A stretch of 13,795 nt of DNA from Alphaproteobacteria bacterium. Lineage in GTDB: Bacteria > Pseudomonadota > Alphaproteobacteria > Rhodobacterales > Rhodobacteraceae. The translations under genes were made by a program, and so were the position numbers. The DNA is taken from the NCBI GenBank assembly GCA_003695135.1, contig RFIR01000286.1, positions 1 to 13,795 of the forward strand, given 5' to 3'. This document shows, piece after piece, positions 5,123 through 13,494 of this stretch; position 1 is the first letter of the stretch; the number at the start of each line of letters is the position of its first letter. Under the pieces are notes generated by a model. It worked only from the letters and a program-made list of their open reading frames with translations. It did not search any database and was not told the DNA's origin.

Positions 5123-8100
5123 TCAGTTCGCCGCCAGCCGCGCCTCGGCGGCGCGGAGCTCCTCGGCCAGACGTTCCGCCTCCACCCGCCGCAGCCGGGT
5201 GAAGCGGGCCAGCGCCAGATAGGTCACCGGGGTGAGGAACAGCGTGGCGAGCGTGGCCAGCCCCAGCCCGCCGACCACCACCCAGCCCAGCGCCTCGCGC
5301 GCCTCGGCACCCGCGCCGGATGACAGCACCAGCGGCAGCCCGCCCAGCACGGTGGAGACCGCCGTCATTACCACCGGGCGCAGCCGGATCAGGCTCGCCG
5401 CCTCGATCGCCTCGCGCAGGCCCAGCCCGCGCTCGCGCAGCTGGTTGGCGAATTCCACGATCAGGATGCCGTTCTTGGCCATCACGCCCACCAGCAGGAC
5501 GAGGCCGATCTGGCTGTAGACATTGAGCGAGCCGCCCGTCAGCGCGATGGCGAAGACGGCGCAGGCCACGCCCAGCGGCACGGTCAGGATGATGATGAGC
5601 GCGGCCAGGAAGCTTTCGAACTGCGCCGCCAGCACCAGCACCACCACGATCAGGGCCATGGCAAAGGTCAGCATCAGGCCCTGCGCCGTGTCGCCCAGAG
5701 CCGCCGCCTCGGCCAGCGGCAACAGGCGCGTGCCCTGCGGCAGCACCTCGCCGGCCAGCCGCTCGGCCTCGGCCAGCGCCGCCTGCAGCGCAAAGCCCGG
5801 GGTGAGCCCGGCGGCGATGCGGACGGCGCGCAGCCCTTCCTCGCGGTCAAGGCTCGCGGGCGCTGCCGCTTCACGCAGCGTGGCGATGGCCGACATCGGC
5901 ACGATGCGCCCGCCATCGGTGCGCAGCAGGATGTTTTCCAGATCGGACGGATCGTCGATCGGCGTGGCGGTGGCGATCAGCCGGATCGGTGCGGAGCTGC
6001 CGCCGCGATGGACGGTGCCAAGCTCGCGCCCGTCGAGCACCGACTGCACGGCGCGGGCCAGCCCGGTGACATCGATGCCGAGATCGGCGGCGCGCGCGCG
6101 ATCGATGCGCACGGTCAGCTGCGGCAGGTTCTGATCGACGGTCAGGCGGACATCGCCGAAGCGCGCATCCTGTTGCATGCGCGCGATCAGCGCGCCCGCC
6201 GCCTCGGTCAGCCGCGCATAGTCCTGACCGGCCACCGCGATCTGCAGCCCGCGCCCGCCGCCGCGTATGTGCAGGCTGTTGGGCTGGATGGGAAAGGCGC
6301 GCACCCCGGGCAGGCGAGCGAGCCGGCCGGCCAGCTCGCCGGCGATGGCGGCCTGATCGCGATCCCGCGCCTGCCACGGCGCCAGCCGCACCACCACGAA
6401 GCCGCGATTGGCCCCGGCATAGCCGGAGAAGGTATAGATCATCTCCGCCTCGCCGCGGTCGCGGAACCCGCCAAGGATCGACTCGATCCGGCGCATCTGC
6501 GCATCGGTATAGGCGTGGCTGACCCCGGGCGCGGTAGAGACCGAGACCAGCAGGAGCGCGCGGTCCTCGGGCGGGGTGATGGCGCGCGGCAGCCCGCGCC
6601 AGCCCGGCCAGGCGGCGGCAGCGACGAGGAGCGCGAGGATGACGGTCACGACCGGCGCGCCGAGGGCGGCGCGCAGAAGCGCCGCGTAAAGCCCGCCGAG
6701 CATCCGGCCGATACCGGCCGCAAACCGCGCGGCCGGACCCTGCCGCACGCCCGCGCCGGGCTGGGCGGGAAGGATGCGCGCGGCCATCACCGGGCAGAGC
6801 GTCAGCGTGACCACCGAGGAAATCGCCACCGCGATCGCCAGCACGAAGCCGAATTCGCGGAACAGCCCGCCCGCCTGCCCGGGCAGGAACGAGATCGGCA
6901 CGAACACCGCCGCCAGCGTGGCGGTGGTGGCGATGACGGCGAAGAAGACCTCGCGCACGCCGACCAGCGCGGCGGCACGCGGCCCCAGCCCCATCGCGCG
7001 GCGGCGCGAGACGTTTTCCAGCACCACGATGGCGTCGTCCACCACCATGCCGGTGGCCAGCACCAGCGCCAGCAGGGTGAGGATGTTGACCGAGAAGCCG
7101 GCCAGATAGATGCCACCGAATGTGCCCAGCAGCGCCACCGGCATGGTCACCGCCGGGATCAGCACCGCGCGCAGGCTGCGCAGGAAGATCAGGATCACTC
7201 CGATCACGATCAGGGTGGCAATGAAGATGGCGCCGACCACCTCGCCGATGGCGCCGCGCACGAAGATGGCGTCGTCGCTGCCGATGCGGATCGACACGCC
7301 CGGCGGCAGCAGAGGCACGATGCGTGCGACCTCGGCCCGCACCGCGCGCGAGATCTCCAGCGTGTTGGAGCCGGCCTGGGCGATGATGTTGAGCCCGACC
7401 GCCGGCAGCGCATTGGCGCGCGAGGTGTAGCCGCTCAGATCGGCGGCGTAGAACACCCGCGACACGTCCTCCAGCCGGGTGCGTTCGTCGAGCGACAGCG
7501 CGGCGAATTCCTCCGCCTCGCGCAGGGTGCTGTCGGTGCGCACCGCAAGCTCGGCATCGCGGCTGCGCAGCCGGCCGGCCGGGATCTCGCCGGTGACCCC
7601 CGCGATGAGGCGCGCGACATCGGCGACATCCAGCCCGCGCGCCGCCAGCGCCGCCGGATCGACATCGACATAGAGCACCTCGCCCCGGTCCCCGCGCAGC
7701 TGCACATCGGCGACGCCGGCGATGCCGGACAGCCGCTCGGCGACCTCGTCGCGGGCGATGCGGGTGAGTTCCTGGATCGGCACGCTGTCGGCGGTGACCG
7801 CCAGCCGCATTACCGGATCGGCATCGGCATCGGCCTTGACGATCACCGGATCCTCGGCCTCTTCGGGCAGATCGTTGCGGATCCGCGCCACCGAGTCGCG
7901 CAGATCGTTGGCCGCGGCGGCGAGATCGACGGTATCGGCAAATTCCACCACCACCCGGCTGCGCCCGAAGCGCGACGAGGATGACAGGCTGGCCACGCCC
8001 GGCACCCGGGTCGCCGCCGCCTCGATGCGATCGGTGATCTCGGTATCCACGGTCTCGGCCGAGGCGCCGGGATAGGCGGTGGTGACGGTCACCACCGGGC

Positions 8101-8311
8101 GGTCGATATCGGGCAGCTCGCGGATCTCGACGCCGATCAGCGCGGCGAGCCCCGCAACCACGATCAGCAGGTTGATGACCAGCGCCAGCACCGGACGGCG
8201 CAGGAACAGGCCGGTGAACCGCCCTGCCCCGTCATCGAGCCCCGGCGGCAGGGTGCGGCTGGCCGCATCCATGCGGGCCTCGGCGGCACCGGGCTGCGGG
8301 TCGCGCGTCAT
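5123..8311 (-). CDS. RND-family (HAE1-type) efflux pump, inner-membrane subunit
   Basis: This 1062-residue protein has the full RND layout: a membrane helix at about 42-62, a large periplasmic loop, six helices at about 350-515, a second helix near 545-570 and second loop, and a final helix bundle from about 880 to 1040. The proton-relay aspartate pair is at 425-426 (GMVVDDAIVVLEN), the family motif FLPGQAGGLFREF at 475-487, and the helix-10 lysine at 946 (MAKNGILIVEFAN); these correspond to D407/D408/K940 of AcrB. It would export hydrophobic compounds using the proton gradient, as a trimer. The N-terminus is about 30 residues longer than AcrB-type proteins. The start overlaps the stop of the adaptor gene by 4 bp (ATGA), indicating coupled translation. 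No outer-membrane channel gene is present, so a distant TolC-like protein is expected. The substrate cannot be predicted. Confidence 0.95.
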   Translation of the reverse strand: MTRDPQPGAAEARMDAASRTLPPGLDDGAGRFTGLFLRRPVLALVINLLIVVAGLAALIGVEIRELPDIDRPVVTVTTAYPGASAETVDTEITDRIEAAATRVPGVASLSSSSRFGRSRVVVEFADTVDLAAAANDLRDSVARIRNDLPEEAEDPVIVKADADADPVMRLAVTADSVPIQELTRIARDEVAERLSGIAGVADVQLRGDRGEVLYVDVDPAALAARGLDVADVARLIAGVTGEIPAGRLRSRDAELAVRTDSTLREAEEFAALSLDERTRLEDVSRVFYAADLSGYTSRANALPAVGLNIIAQAGSNTLEISRAVRAEVARIVPLLPPGVSIRIGSDDAIFVRGAIGEVVGAIFIATLIVIGVILIFLRSLRAVLIPAVTMPVALLGTFGGIYLAGFSVNILTLLALVLATGMVVDDAIVVLENVSRRRAMGLGPRAAALVGVREVFFAVIATTATLAAVFVPISFLPGQAGGLFREFGFVLAIAVAISSVVTLTLCPVMAARILPAQPGAGVRQGPAARFAAGIGRMLGGLYAALLRAALGAPVVTVILALLVAAAAWPGWRGLPRAITPPEDRALLLVSVSTAPGVSHAYTDAQMRRIESILGGFRDRGEAEMIYTFSGYAGANRGFVVVRLAPWQARDRDQAAIAGELAGRLARLPGVRAFPIQPNSLHIRGGGRGLQIAVAGQDYARLTEAAGALIARMQQDARFGDVRLTVDQNLPQLTVRIDRARAADLGIDVTGLARAVQSVLDGRELGTVHRGGSSAPIRLIATATPIDDPSDLENILLRTDGGRIVPMSAIATLREAAAPASLDREEGLRAVRIAAGLTPGFALQAALAEAERLAGEVLPQGTRLLPLAEAAALGDTAQGLMLTFAMALIVVVLVLAAQFESFLAALIIILTVPLGVACAVFAIALTGGSLNVYSQIGLVLLVGVMAKNGILIVEFANQLRERGLGLREAIEAASLIRLRPVVMTAVSTVLGGLPLVLSSGAGAEAREALGWVVVGGLGLATLATLFLTPVTYLALARFTRLRRVEAERLAEELRAAEARLAAN

Positions 8312-9435
8312 GACCGGCCGGGATCAGTGGCGGCCTCGGCCAGTTCCGCACCCGGGCGGACGCGGTGCAGACCCTCGACCACAACCCGCTCGCCCGGCGC
8401 CAGCGCGCCGTCGACGAGCACCAGCGGCCCGCGGCGTTCGACCAGCGTCACCGGCACCCGCACCGCCCGGCCCTCGCGCACCGCCCAGACATGGGCGCCC
8501 TCGGCGCTCCATTGCAGCGCCATCACCGGCACGCCGACATGCTGCCGGCCGGGAAAGCGCAGGGTGACCGAGAAGGAATAGCCCGGCCGCAGCAGATCGT
8601 CATGGTTGGGAATGGCCGCGCGCAGCTCCAGCGTGCGGCTTTTCGGGTCGATGCGGTTGTCGATGGCCACGATGGTGCCGGTGAAGCGCCTGCCGGGCCA
8701 GACCACGGTTTCGGCCTCCACCGTCTGGCCCAGCCTGATCTGGGCGGCAAAGCGTTCGGGCACCACCAGCTCGATGCCCAGCCGCGAGCGGTCGTCGATC
8801 ACCGCGATCGGGGTGTCGGGGCGGGCCATGTCGCCGACCTCGAGCTGCGCCAGACCCAGCACGCCGGCAAAGGGTGCGCGCACCAGCCGGCGTTCGAGGG
8901 CGAGCCTGGCCTCGCGCAGATCGAGCAGCGCGGTGTCGCGGGCGCGCAGCGCGGCATCGAGCGTGACCCGGGCGGTGGCGTTGCGCCCCGCCAGCCGGGT
9001 CTGACGTTCCAGCGCATCGCTTGCCGCCTGCAGCGCCAGCTCGGCCCGGGCCAGTGCGATGTCCTCGGCCTCGTGATCGAGCGCGGCGAGGACATGGCCC
9101 TTCTCGACCCGCTCGCCCGGCACGAAGCCGATCTCGGTCACCACGCCTGCCGCCTGCGGGTAGAGCGTCACCGAGCGCAGCGCGCGCCCGGTGCCGATGG
9201 TGCGCAGCTCGGTGGCGGCCAGCGCCGTCTCGGCCCGCGCCATCACCACGGTGACCGGGCCGCCGGGCCCGGCATGCCGCGGCCGGTCGGGTTCGATGGA
9301 GGCGAGCGCGAGCGGCGATGCGTCGAGGCCCAGCCGGCCGAGGAGCCCGCGGACCTCGCCGCTGAGCGCGGCGGCGCCGAGCGTCGCGACACCCAGAAGG
9401 ACAGCAGACACCACGATCTGCCGCAAGGGTGACAT
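8308..9435 (-). CDS. RND efflux periplasmic adaptor (membrane fusion protein)
   Basis: This 375-residue protein has an N-terminal membrane anchor (about 5-25). A split lipoyl-like domain follows (about 92-118, YPQAAGVVTEIGFVPGERVEKG, and 186-211, RAPFAGVLGLAQLEVGD), divided by a helical hairpin of about 65 residues (120-184). A beta-barrel domain (about 215-300) and a membrane-proximal domain (to about 365) complete it. This is the standard adaptor that bridges an RND pump to an outer-membrane channel. It lacks an obvious lipobox cysteine, so anchoring is by the helix. The start has GGGGAGA about 9 bases upstream. It overlaps the pump gene by 4 bp and lies 80 bp after the ABC permease gene, with a candidate promoter in that gap. 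Confidence 0.92.
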   Translation of the reverse strand: MSPLRQIVVSAVLLGVATLGAAALSGEVRGLLGRLGLDASPLALASIEPDRPRHAGPGGPVTVVMARAETALAATELRTIGTGRALRSVTLYPQAAGVVTEIGFVPGERVEKGHVLAALDHEAEDIALARAELALQAASDALERQTRLAGRNATARVTLDAALRARDTALLDLREARLALERRLVRAPFAGVLGLAQLEVGDMARPDTPIAVIDDRSRLGIELVVPERFAAQIRLGQTVEAETVVWPGRRFTGTIVAIDNRIDPKSRTLELRAAIPNHDDLLRPGYSFSVTLRFPGRQHVGVPVMALQWSAEGAHVWAVREGRAVRVPVTLVERRGPLVLVDGALAPGERVVVEGLHRVRPGAELAEAATDPGRS

Positions 9436-9465
9436 GCCAGACTTCTCCCCGCACAGAACGGAGCA

Positions 9466-9495
9466 ATCCTATCGGAACATGGTGCAGCGCGGCAA
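9466..9495 (-). promoter_or_regulatory. Candidate sigma-70-type promoter for the efflux operon
   Basis: On the minus strand TTGCCG (9495-9490) and TAGGAT (9471-9466) are separated by 18 bases, about 31 bp before the adaptor start. Each hexamer matches the consensus at four of six positions. It lies in the 80-bp gap after the ABC permease, which would let the pump be expressed separately. Confidence 0.4.
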
Positions 9496-9515
9496 GTGGG
9501 GCCGGCGATGCACCC

Positions 9516-11198
9516 TCACATCTGCGCGAGCGTCCCGTGACGGCGGCCCATCAGCACGAGCGGCAGGATGCCCAGCACCACCACCACCAGCGCCGGCGGC
9601 GCGGCGAGATCGAGCCGCTCCAGCGAGGCCTGGTTGTAGGTCAGCGTGGCCAGCGTGTCGAAGTTGAACGGGCGCAGGATCAGCGTCGCCGGCAGCTCCT
9701 TGGCCGCATCGACGAAGATCACCAGCCCCGCGGTCAGGATCGAGCTGCGCATCAGCGGCAGATGGATCTCGCTCAGCACCCGGCGCGGCGTGCGGCCGAG
9801 CGAGCGCGCGGCCATGTCCATCGACGGGCTGACCCGGCCCAGCGCGCTGTCCATGGCGCCCTGGGCCACGGCGAAGAAGCGCACGAGATAGGCCAGAACG
9901 ACCGCCGCCGCCGATCCGGTGATGACCAGCCCCGGATCCCAGCCGGTCAGGGCCAGAACCGCGTCGGCGGCAGCATTGTCGAGCGCGGCGAAGGGGATCA
10001 GCACGCCGAGCGCGACCACCGCCCCGGGCGCGGCATAGCCGAGCTGGGTCAGCGGGGTCAGCGCCCGCAGCAGCCGGTGGCGGCTGAGGCGGGCGCCATA
10101 GGCGAGCACCAGCCCCGCGGCCAGCGCCAGCACCGCGGTTGCCCCCGACAGCACCAGCGTGTGCAGCCCGGCGCGCCACAGCGCCGCCCCGGCGAAGAGA
10201 TCCGCCCTGCCGAGTACATGGGACAGCATCACAGAAACGGGCAGCACGAAGCCGATCAGGATCGGGATCAGGCACAGCGCACAGGCAAGCCAGCCGGTCA
10301 GGGGCCGGAGCGCCTCTCGCATCGGCGGGCGGAACTGGCGGGCGGTGTTGTGAAATCGGCGCCGGGCGCGGCCCGCGCGCTCGATCATGAGAAGCCCCAG
10401 GATCACCGCGAGGCTGACACAGGCGATCTGCGCCGCGCCGCCGGCATTGCCGCCCTCCAGCCAGACCGAGAAGATGCCGGTGGTCAGCGTCTGCACCGCG
10501 AAATAGTCGACGGCGCCGAAATCGTTCAGCGTCTCCATCATCGCCACGGCGGTGCCGATGACGATGGCCGGGCGGGCGAGCGGCAGCGAGACGCGCAGGA
10601 AGCTGCGCCACGGCCCGCAGCCCAGCGTGCGCGCGACATCGAGCGCACCGGCCGACTGCTCGCGGAAGGCCGCGCGGGCCAGCAGATAGACATATGGATA
10701 AAGCGCGAATCCCAGAACGATGCCGGCCGACCAGAAGGAGCGGATTTCCGGAAACCAGTAGTCGCGCGCGCTGTGCCAGCCGAACAGGCCGCGCAGCCCG
10801 GTCTGCACCGGGCCGGCATATTCGAGCAGGTCCACCAGCGCGTAGGCGGCGATATAGGCCGGCACCGCCAGCGGCGCGAACAGCAGCCCCTCCAGGAGCC
10901 GGCGAAAGGGAAAATCGGTCATCACCACCAGCCAGGCCGCGCCGGTGCCGATGGCGGCGCTGATCGTCCCGACCAGCGCCATCAGCCCCAGCGAGTTGCC
11001 CAGATAGCGCGGCAGGGTGGTCGAGATCAGATGCGGCCAGATGTTCTCGCGCGGGAAGAAGGCGATGCCGATGACGGCGACCAGCGGCACCGCCACGATC
11101 AGCGCGATGACCAGCGCACCGACGGTCCAGCCGTCCCAACCCGCGCGCAGGGGATGCGCGCCATGGGCCACCCTTTCCTGGGGAACGTGCCGGGTCAT
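9516..11198 (-). CDS. Iron-type ABC transporter permease (fused two-domain, FbpB/SfuB-like)
   Basis: This 560-residue inner-membrane protein contains two homologous permease halves, each with about six predicted membrane helices. Each half has the EAA loop that contacts the ATPase: ALDVARTLGCGPWRSFLRVSLPL at about 184-206, and DMAARSLGRTPRRVLSEIHLPL at about 461-482. Segments such as METLNDFGAVDYFAVQTLTTGIF and FVDAAKELPATLILRPFNFDTLA are characteristic of ferric-iron permeases of the FbpB/SfuB group; related thiamine or phosphonate permeases are less likely. The start at 11198 (MTRHVPQERV) is preferred over a frame extending to 11276, which runs into repeat DNA; the ribosome-binding site is weak in both cases. 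Neither the periplasmic binding protein nor the ATPase gene is adjacent, so it must work with subunits encoded elsewhere. Confidence 0.88.
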   Translation of the reverse strand: MTRHVPQERVAHGAHPLRAGWDGWTVGALVIALIVAVPLVAVIGIAFFPRENIWPHLISTTLPRYLGNSLGLMALVGTISAAIGTGAAWLVVMTDFPFRRLLEGLLFAPLAVPAYIAAYALVDLLEYAGPVQTGLRGLFGWHSARDYWFPEIRSFWSAGIVLGFALYPYVYLLARAAFREQSAGALDVARTLGCGPWRSFLRVSLPLARPAIVIGTAVAMMETLNDFGAVDYFAVQTLTTGIFSVWLEGGNAGGAAQIACVSLAVILGLLMIERAGRARRRFHNTARQFRPPMREALRPLTGWLACALCLIPILIGFVLPVSVMLSHVLGRADLFAGAALWRAGLHTLVLSGATAVLALAAGLVLAYGARLSRHRLLRALTPLTQLGYAAPGAVVALGVLIPFAALDNAAADAVLALTGWDPGLVITGSAAAVVLAYLVRFFAVAQGAMDSALGRVSPSMDMAARSLGRTPRRVLSEIHLPLMRSSILTAGLVIFVDAAKELPATLILRPFNFDTLATLTYNQASLERLDLAAPPALVVVVLGILPLVLMGRRHGTLAQM

Positions 11199-11511
11199 CG
11201 GCGGCCGGGCCGGCCGGCAACTCTCGGATTGAGTTGCGCGGTCCCGGGCGCGCGCCTGACCGCCGGTCGAGGGCATGCGGCCGCCCGGGTGGGCGAGAAT
11301 GCGCCCGCCTGGGGGGTGAGGCCGCGAGCGCCATCGGTTCGAGTGAGTGGCCGAACGGGCGCATGCCCGGCTTCGCTGCGCGCGCCGGGCGGGCGAACCC
11401 CATCGGTCGCGACAGCTCGGGGCATGTAGTCCGCACGTTCCGGATCAGATGCGAATCGCTTCGCGGTCCGGTCGCCGCCCCTGAACGCGATGCACATCGG
11501 CCGGGCCGGGC
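11199..11511. other. Gene-free region carrying a hairpin-rich dispersed repeat
   Basis: This 313-bp region separates the permease from gapR. Its core (about 11281-11400) is a copy of the repeat also found at 13295-13380. I see no coding region; frames through here are arginine- and proline-rich. It presumably holds the permease promoter, but no convincing one could be picked. Confidence 0.5.
11281..11400. repeat. Dispersed intergenic repeat, copy A
   Basis: It shares CCGCCCGGGTGGGCG (11281-11295), then GAATGCGCCCGCCTG, then CGGGCGCATGCCCG (from 11356), with copy B at 13295-13380. The end forms a hairpin GCCCGGC (11365-11371) / GCCGGGC (11382-11388) around a 10-base loop. Copy A has about 36 more bases in the middle than copy B and lacks the outer inverted repeat that frames copy B. 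Confidence 0.6.
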
Positions 11512-11787
11512 CTACACGCCCAGCGCGTCGCGATAGAGCTGCAGCACCGCCTCTTCCTCCGACACTTCCTGCGGGTCCTTCTTGCGCAGCGCGATCAGCT
11601 TGCGCATGGCGCGGGTGTCATAGCCGCGCGCCCTGGCCTCGGCCATCACCTCCTTCTGCAGATCGGCGATGTCCTTCTTCTCCGCCTCCAGACGCTCGTA
11701 GCGCTCCACGAACTGGCGCAGCTCGTCGGCCGCGACGCGGTAGCTCGAGCGCTCCCCGCTCTCTTCCATCACCTCGGTGTCGTTCAT
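11512..11787 (-). CDS. gapR: GapR-family (DUF2312) nucleoid-associated protein
   Basis: This 91-residue protein reads VAADELRQFVERYERLEAEK then KDIADLQKEVMAEARARGYD then TRAMRKLIALRKKDPQEV. This is the continuous, highly conserved DUF2312 signature of alphaproteobacterial GapR. In Caulobacter GapR binds AT-rich and overtwisted DNA ahead of replication and transcription and assists type II topoisomerases. The protein is essentially all coiled helices and acts as a dimer or tetramer. The start at 11787 is preferred (AGGA about 8 bases upstream); an in-frame ATG at 11802 would add five residues. A longer frame to 12294 runs through noncoding DNA and the opposite-strand gene. It is a chromosomal core gene, which argues that this part of the window is not mobile. 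Confidence 0.93.
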   Translation of the reverse strand: MNDTEVMEESGERSSYRVAADELRQFVERYERLEAEKKDIADLQKEVMAEARARGYDTRAMRKLIALRKKDPQEVSEEEAVLQLYRDALGV

Positions 11788-11832
11788 CGCCTGTGTCCTC
11801 ATCAGCCTGCCCCGGGGCCATGGCTCTATCCG

Positions 11833-11866
11833 CCGCCCGGGTTTCGTGCAAGCACTTGCCGGGCGG
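11833..11866. promoter_or_regulatory. Nested inverted repeat in the gapR / membrane-protein divergent region
   Basis: The outer arms CCGCCCGG (11833-11840) and CCGGGCGG (11859-11866) enclose an inner pair GTGC / GCAC (11846-11849 and 11852-11855). The element sits in the only space available for both promoters. A possible plus-strand promoter overlaps its right arm: TTGCCG at 11856 and TATAGC at 11877, with a short 15-base spacer. It could be an operator for one or both genes. Confidence 0.35.
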
Positions 11867-11908
11867 ACCCCGAGCGTATAGCGAGACGGCGCGCAGGGGG
11901 AGAGCGGA

Positions 11909-12124
11909 ATGAGTCTGGTCATGATCGCGGGGCTGGTGGTGGCCGGGCTCGGCATTGCCGGGCTTCTGTGGTGCGTGGCCGAGGCGCGCCGCATCCGCGC
12001 CGGCGGCATGGATGCCGACACCCAGCGCCGCCGGCTGTCGCGGCTGGTGGGGATCAACCTTCTTGCCGTCACCACCGGGTTCATCGGCGCCGCCATCGTG
12101 GTGCTGGCGCTGATCCTGAAGTGA
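11909..12124 (+). CDS. Small two-helix membrane protein of unknown function
   Basis: This 71-residue protein starts MSLVMIAGLVVAGLGIAGLL, a membrane helix (about 4-24). A charged loop follows (EARRIRAGGMDADTQRRRLSRL, about 25-47), then a second helix (about 49-70, LLAVTTGFIGAAIVVLALIL). The positive loop suggests both ends face the periplasm. GGGGAGAG lies about 5-12 bases before the ATG, supporting real translation. I do not recognise a characterised family. It is divergent from gapR and converges on the hydrolase gene with only 13 bp between stop codons. Confidence 0.75.
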   Translation: MSLVMIAGLVVAGLGIAGLLWCVAEARRIRAGGMDADTQRRRLSRLVGINLLAVTTGFIGAAIVVLALILK

Positions 12125-12137
12125 CCGGTGCCCGACT

Positions 12138-13130
12138 TCACCCGCCGCCCAGCACCGACCGGCTCCACTCGATCATCTTCGCGGCCACCGCATCGGTCAG
12201 ACCGGGGCTGCGGATGTCGCCCGCGATCACATGCGCCGATGGCGAATCGCCCGGGCCGGGCGTGACGTTGAACACCTCCGCCTTGCCGCCCCACTGCGCG
12301 GCGATCTCGGCGGTGCGGCTTTCATCGACCACCTGATCGTCGGGCGAGAAGACGAACAGAGCGGGCACCTTCAGGCTGGAAAAGTCGATCGCGTTGGCCG
12401 CCTTGACCGCGGTGCCCATCGGCACCAGCGCCTCGGCCGGATAGCACATGGTCCACCATTTCGCATGCGCCTCGCTGCCTGCCTCGAAGCAGCGTTCGGG
12501 GCCGGTGATCAGCGGCACGAAGCTGCGGGCGAAGGGCAGGGCCAGCAGTTCCGCCCCGGCCGCGCGGACCCGGAAATTGGGCGAGACGAAGATGACGCCG
12601 GCCACGCGCTCGGCCATCGCCGGGCTGGCGAGCGCCAGGGCCGCGAGCGTGCCGCCGGTGGAGGTGCCGATCACGATCACCTTCTCGCCGATGGCCCTGC
12701 CGACGGCCAGCGCCTCGGCCATGTCGTCGAGCCATCTGTCCGGAGTCGCCTCGGCCATGCCTGTGCCGTCCTTCAGCCCGTGACCGGTCAGCCTGGTGTA
12801 GAACAGGTTGGCGCCCAGCGCCGCGGCCAGCCGGTCGGGCACCGGCCGGATCTCCTGCAGCGTGGCCGAGAAGCCATGCACATAGACGATGGCAACCGGC
12901 GTCTTCTCGCCGGGGTTGCCGGCCCAGATCACCTGCTTTTCCGCCCCGGGGATGATGCCGGGCACCTGCGCCTCGCGCGCGGCCAGCCAGGCGTCGACAT
13001 CGGTGCCCACCGCCACCTCGCGCGGGCGGTCGGGATGGATCGGATCGCGCGGGCCGAACAGCAGCGCGGCGACGGCGAGGATGGCGATGACGAAGACGAC
13101 GGTGAGAAGGGTGCGGATCAGGCGGCGCAT
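12138..13130 (-). CDS. Alpha/beta hydrolase with N-terminal membrane anchor
   Basis: This 330-residue protein has an N-terminal membrane helix or uncleaved signal (about 5-25, LIRTLLTVVFVIAILAVAAL), then a complete alpha/beta-hydrolase domain. Visible elements are the oxyanion strand YVHGFSAT (83-90), the nucleophile elbow GTSTGG with Ser157, an acid in FSPDDQVVD (Asp264 or Asp265), and His300 in SAHVIAG. This resembles serine esterase/lipase-type hydrolases, but the substrate cannot be told. The catalytic domain would sit at the periplasmic face of the inner membrane if the helix is an anchor. The start at 13130 has AAAGGT about 9 bases upstream. The gene stands alone and converges with the small membrane-protein gene. 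Confidence 0.9.
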   Translation of the reverse strand: MRRLIRTLLTVVFVIAILAVAALLFGPRDPIHPDRPREVAVGTDVDAWLAAREAQVPGIIPGAEKQVIWAGNPGEKTPVAIVYVHGFSATLQEIRPVPDRLAAALGANLFYTRLTGHGLKDGTGMAEATPDRWLDDMAEALAVGRAIGEKVIVIGTSTGGTLAALALASPAMAERVAGVIFVSPNFRVRAAGAELLALPFARSFVPLITGPERCFEAGSEAHAKWWTMCYPAEALVPMGTAVKAANAIDFSSLKVPALFVFSPDDQVVDESRTAEIAAQWGGKAEVFNVTPGPGDSPSAHVIAGDIRSPGLTDAVAAKMIEWSRSVLGGG

Positions 13131-13164
13131 TGTCGGGACCTTTGGTGGCTGCGGTCGGGTGCGT

Positions 13165-13194
13165 CATATAACCTGAGGAGCCGGAATTGATCCA
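13165..13194 (-). promoter_or_regulatory. Weak promoter candidate for the hydrolase gene
   Basis: On the minus strand TGGATC (13194-13189) and TATATG (13170-13165) are 18 bases apart and about 35 bp before the start codon. The -10 box is the only AT-rich hexamer near the gene. The -35 box is poor. Confidence 0.3.
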
Positions 13195-13238
13195 TGCGTT
13201 CTGCGCGGGGGGGCACAGCCGCGGCGCCGGGAGGGGGC

Positions 13239-13399
13239 TAGAGCGTGTCGGGTTCAATCCGATTCACTCCATGCGCCAACGCGAGGGCAGGCGACCGCCC
13301 GGGTGGGCGCGAATGCGCCCGCCTGTTGGGCGGGCGGGCGCATGCCCGTGTCGCTTCGCGCCACGGGCGGGTGAGCCCGATTAAACTCGACAAGCTCTA
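13239..13399. repeat. 161-bp hairpin-rich repeat with framing inverted repeats (copy B)
   Basis: The outer arms 13239-13259 and 13379-13399 are inverted copies matching at 18 of 21 positions (TAGAGCGTGTCGGGTTCAATC against GATTAAACTCGACAAGCTCT plus A). Inside is the GC-rich core 13295-13380, shared with 11281-11400. The core contains the hairpins GGGCGC-GAAT-GCGCCC and GCCCGTG (13344-13350) / CACGGGC (13362-13368). The whole unit can fold on itself. It is MITE- or REP-like with no coding capacity. Its mobilising enzyme is unknown. Confidence 0.6.
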
Positions 13400-13494
13400 A
13401 ACGCTGTGGCGGGGAGGTTGAAGCGACCACCGTGCAATTCCGATCCCCTGATACCCGACGAATTCAGCCGTTCCGCCCGCAACACCCGCAGGGC

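Noticed and set aside
6008..7984. 658-residue open frame on the plus strand
   Set aside because: It lies opposite the RND pump gene and is a low-complexity His/Arg/Gly-rich antisense translation typical of GC-rich DNA. The opposite strand has an unmistakable protein family.
9429..11436. Two frames of about 660 residues (plus 9429-11429 and minus 9469-11436) over the permease gene
   Set aside because: Both are arginine-, proline- and glutamine-rich shadows of the ABC permease frame, which alone shows membrane helices and both EAA loops.
11788..12294. N-terminal extension of the GapR frame to 260 residues
   Set aside because: It runs through the divergent promoter region and antisense to the small membrane-protein gene. 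GapR proteins are about 80-95 residues and the match begins after 11787.
13187..13384. 65-residue plus-strand frame upstream of the hydrolase
   Set aside because: It is made of the 161-bp repeat and lacks a ribosome-binding site.
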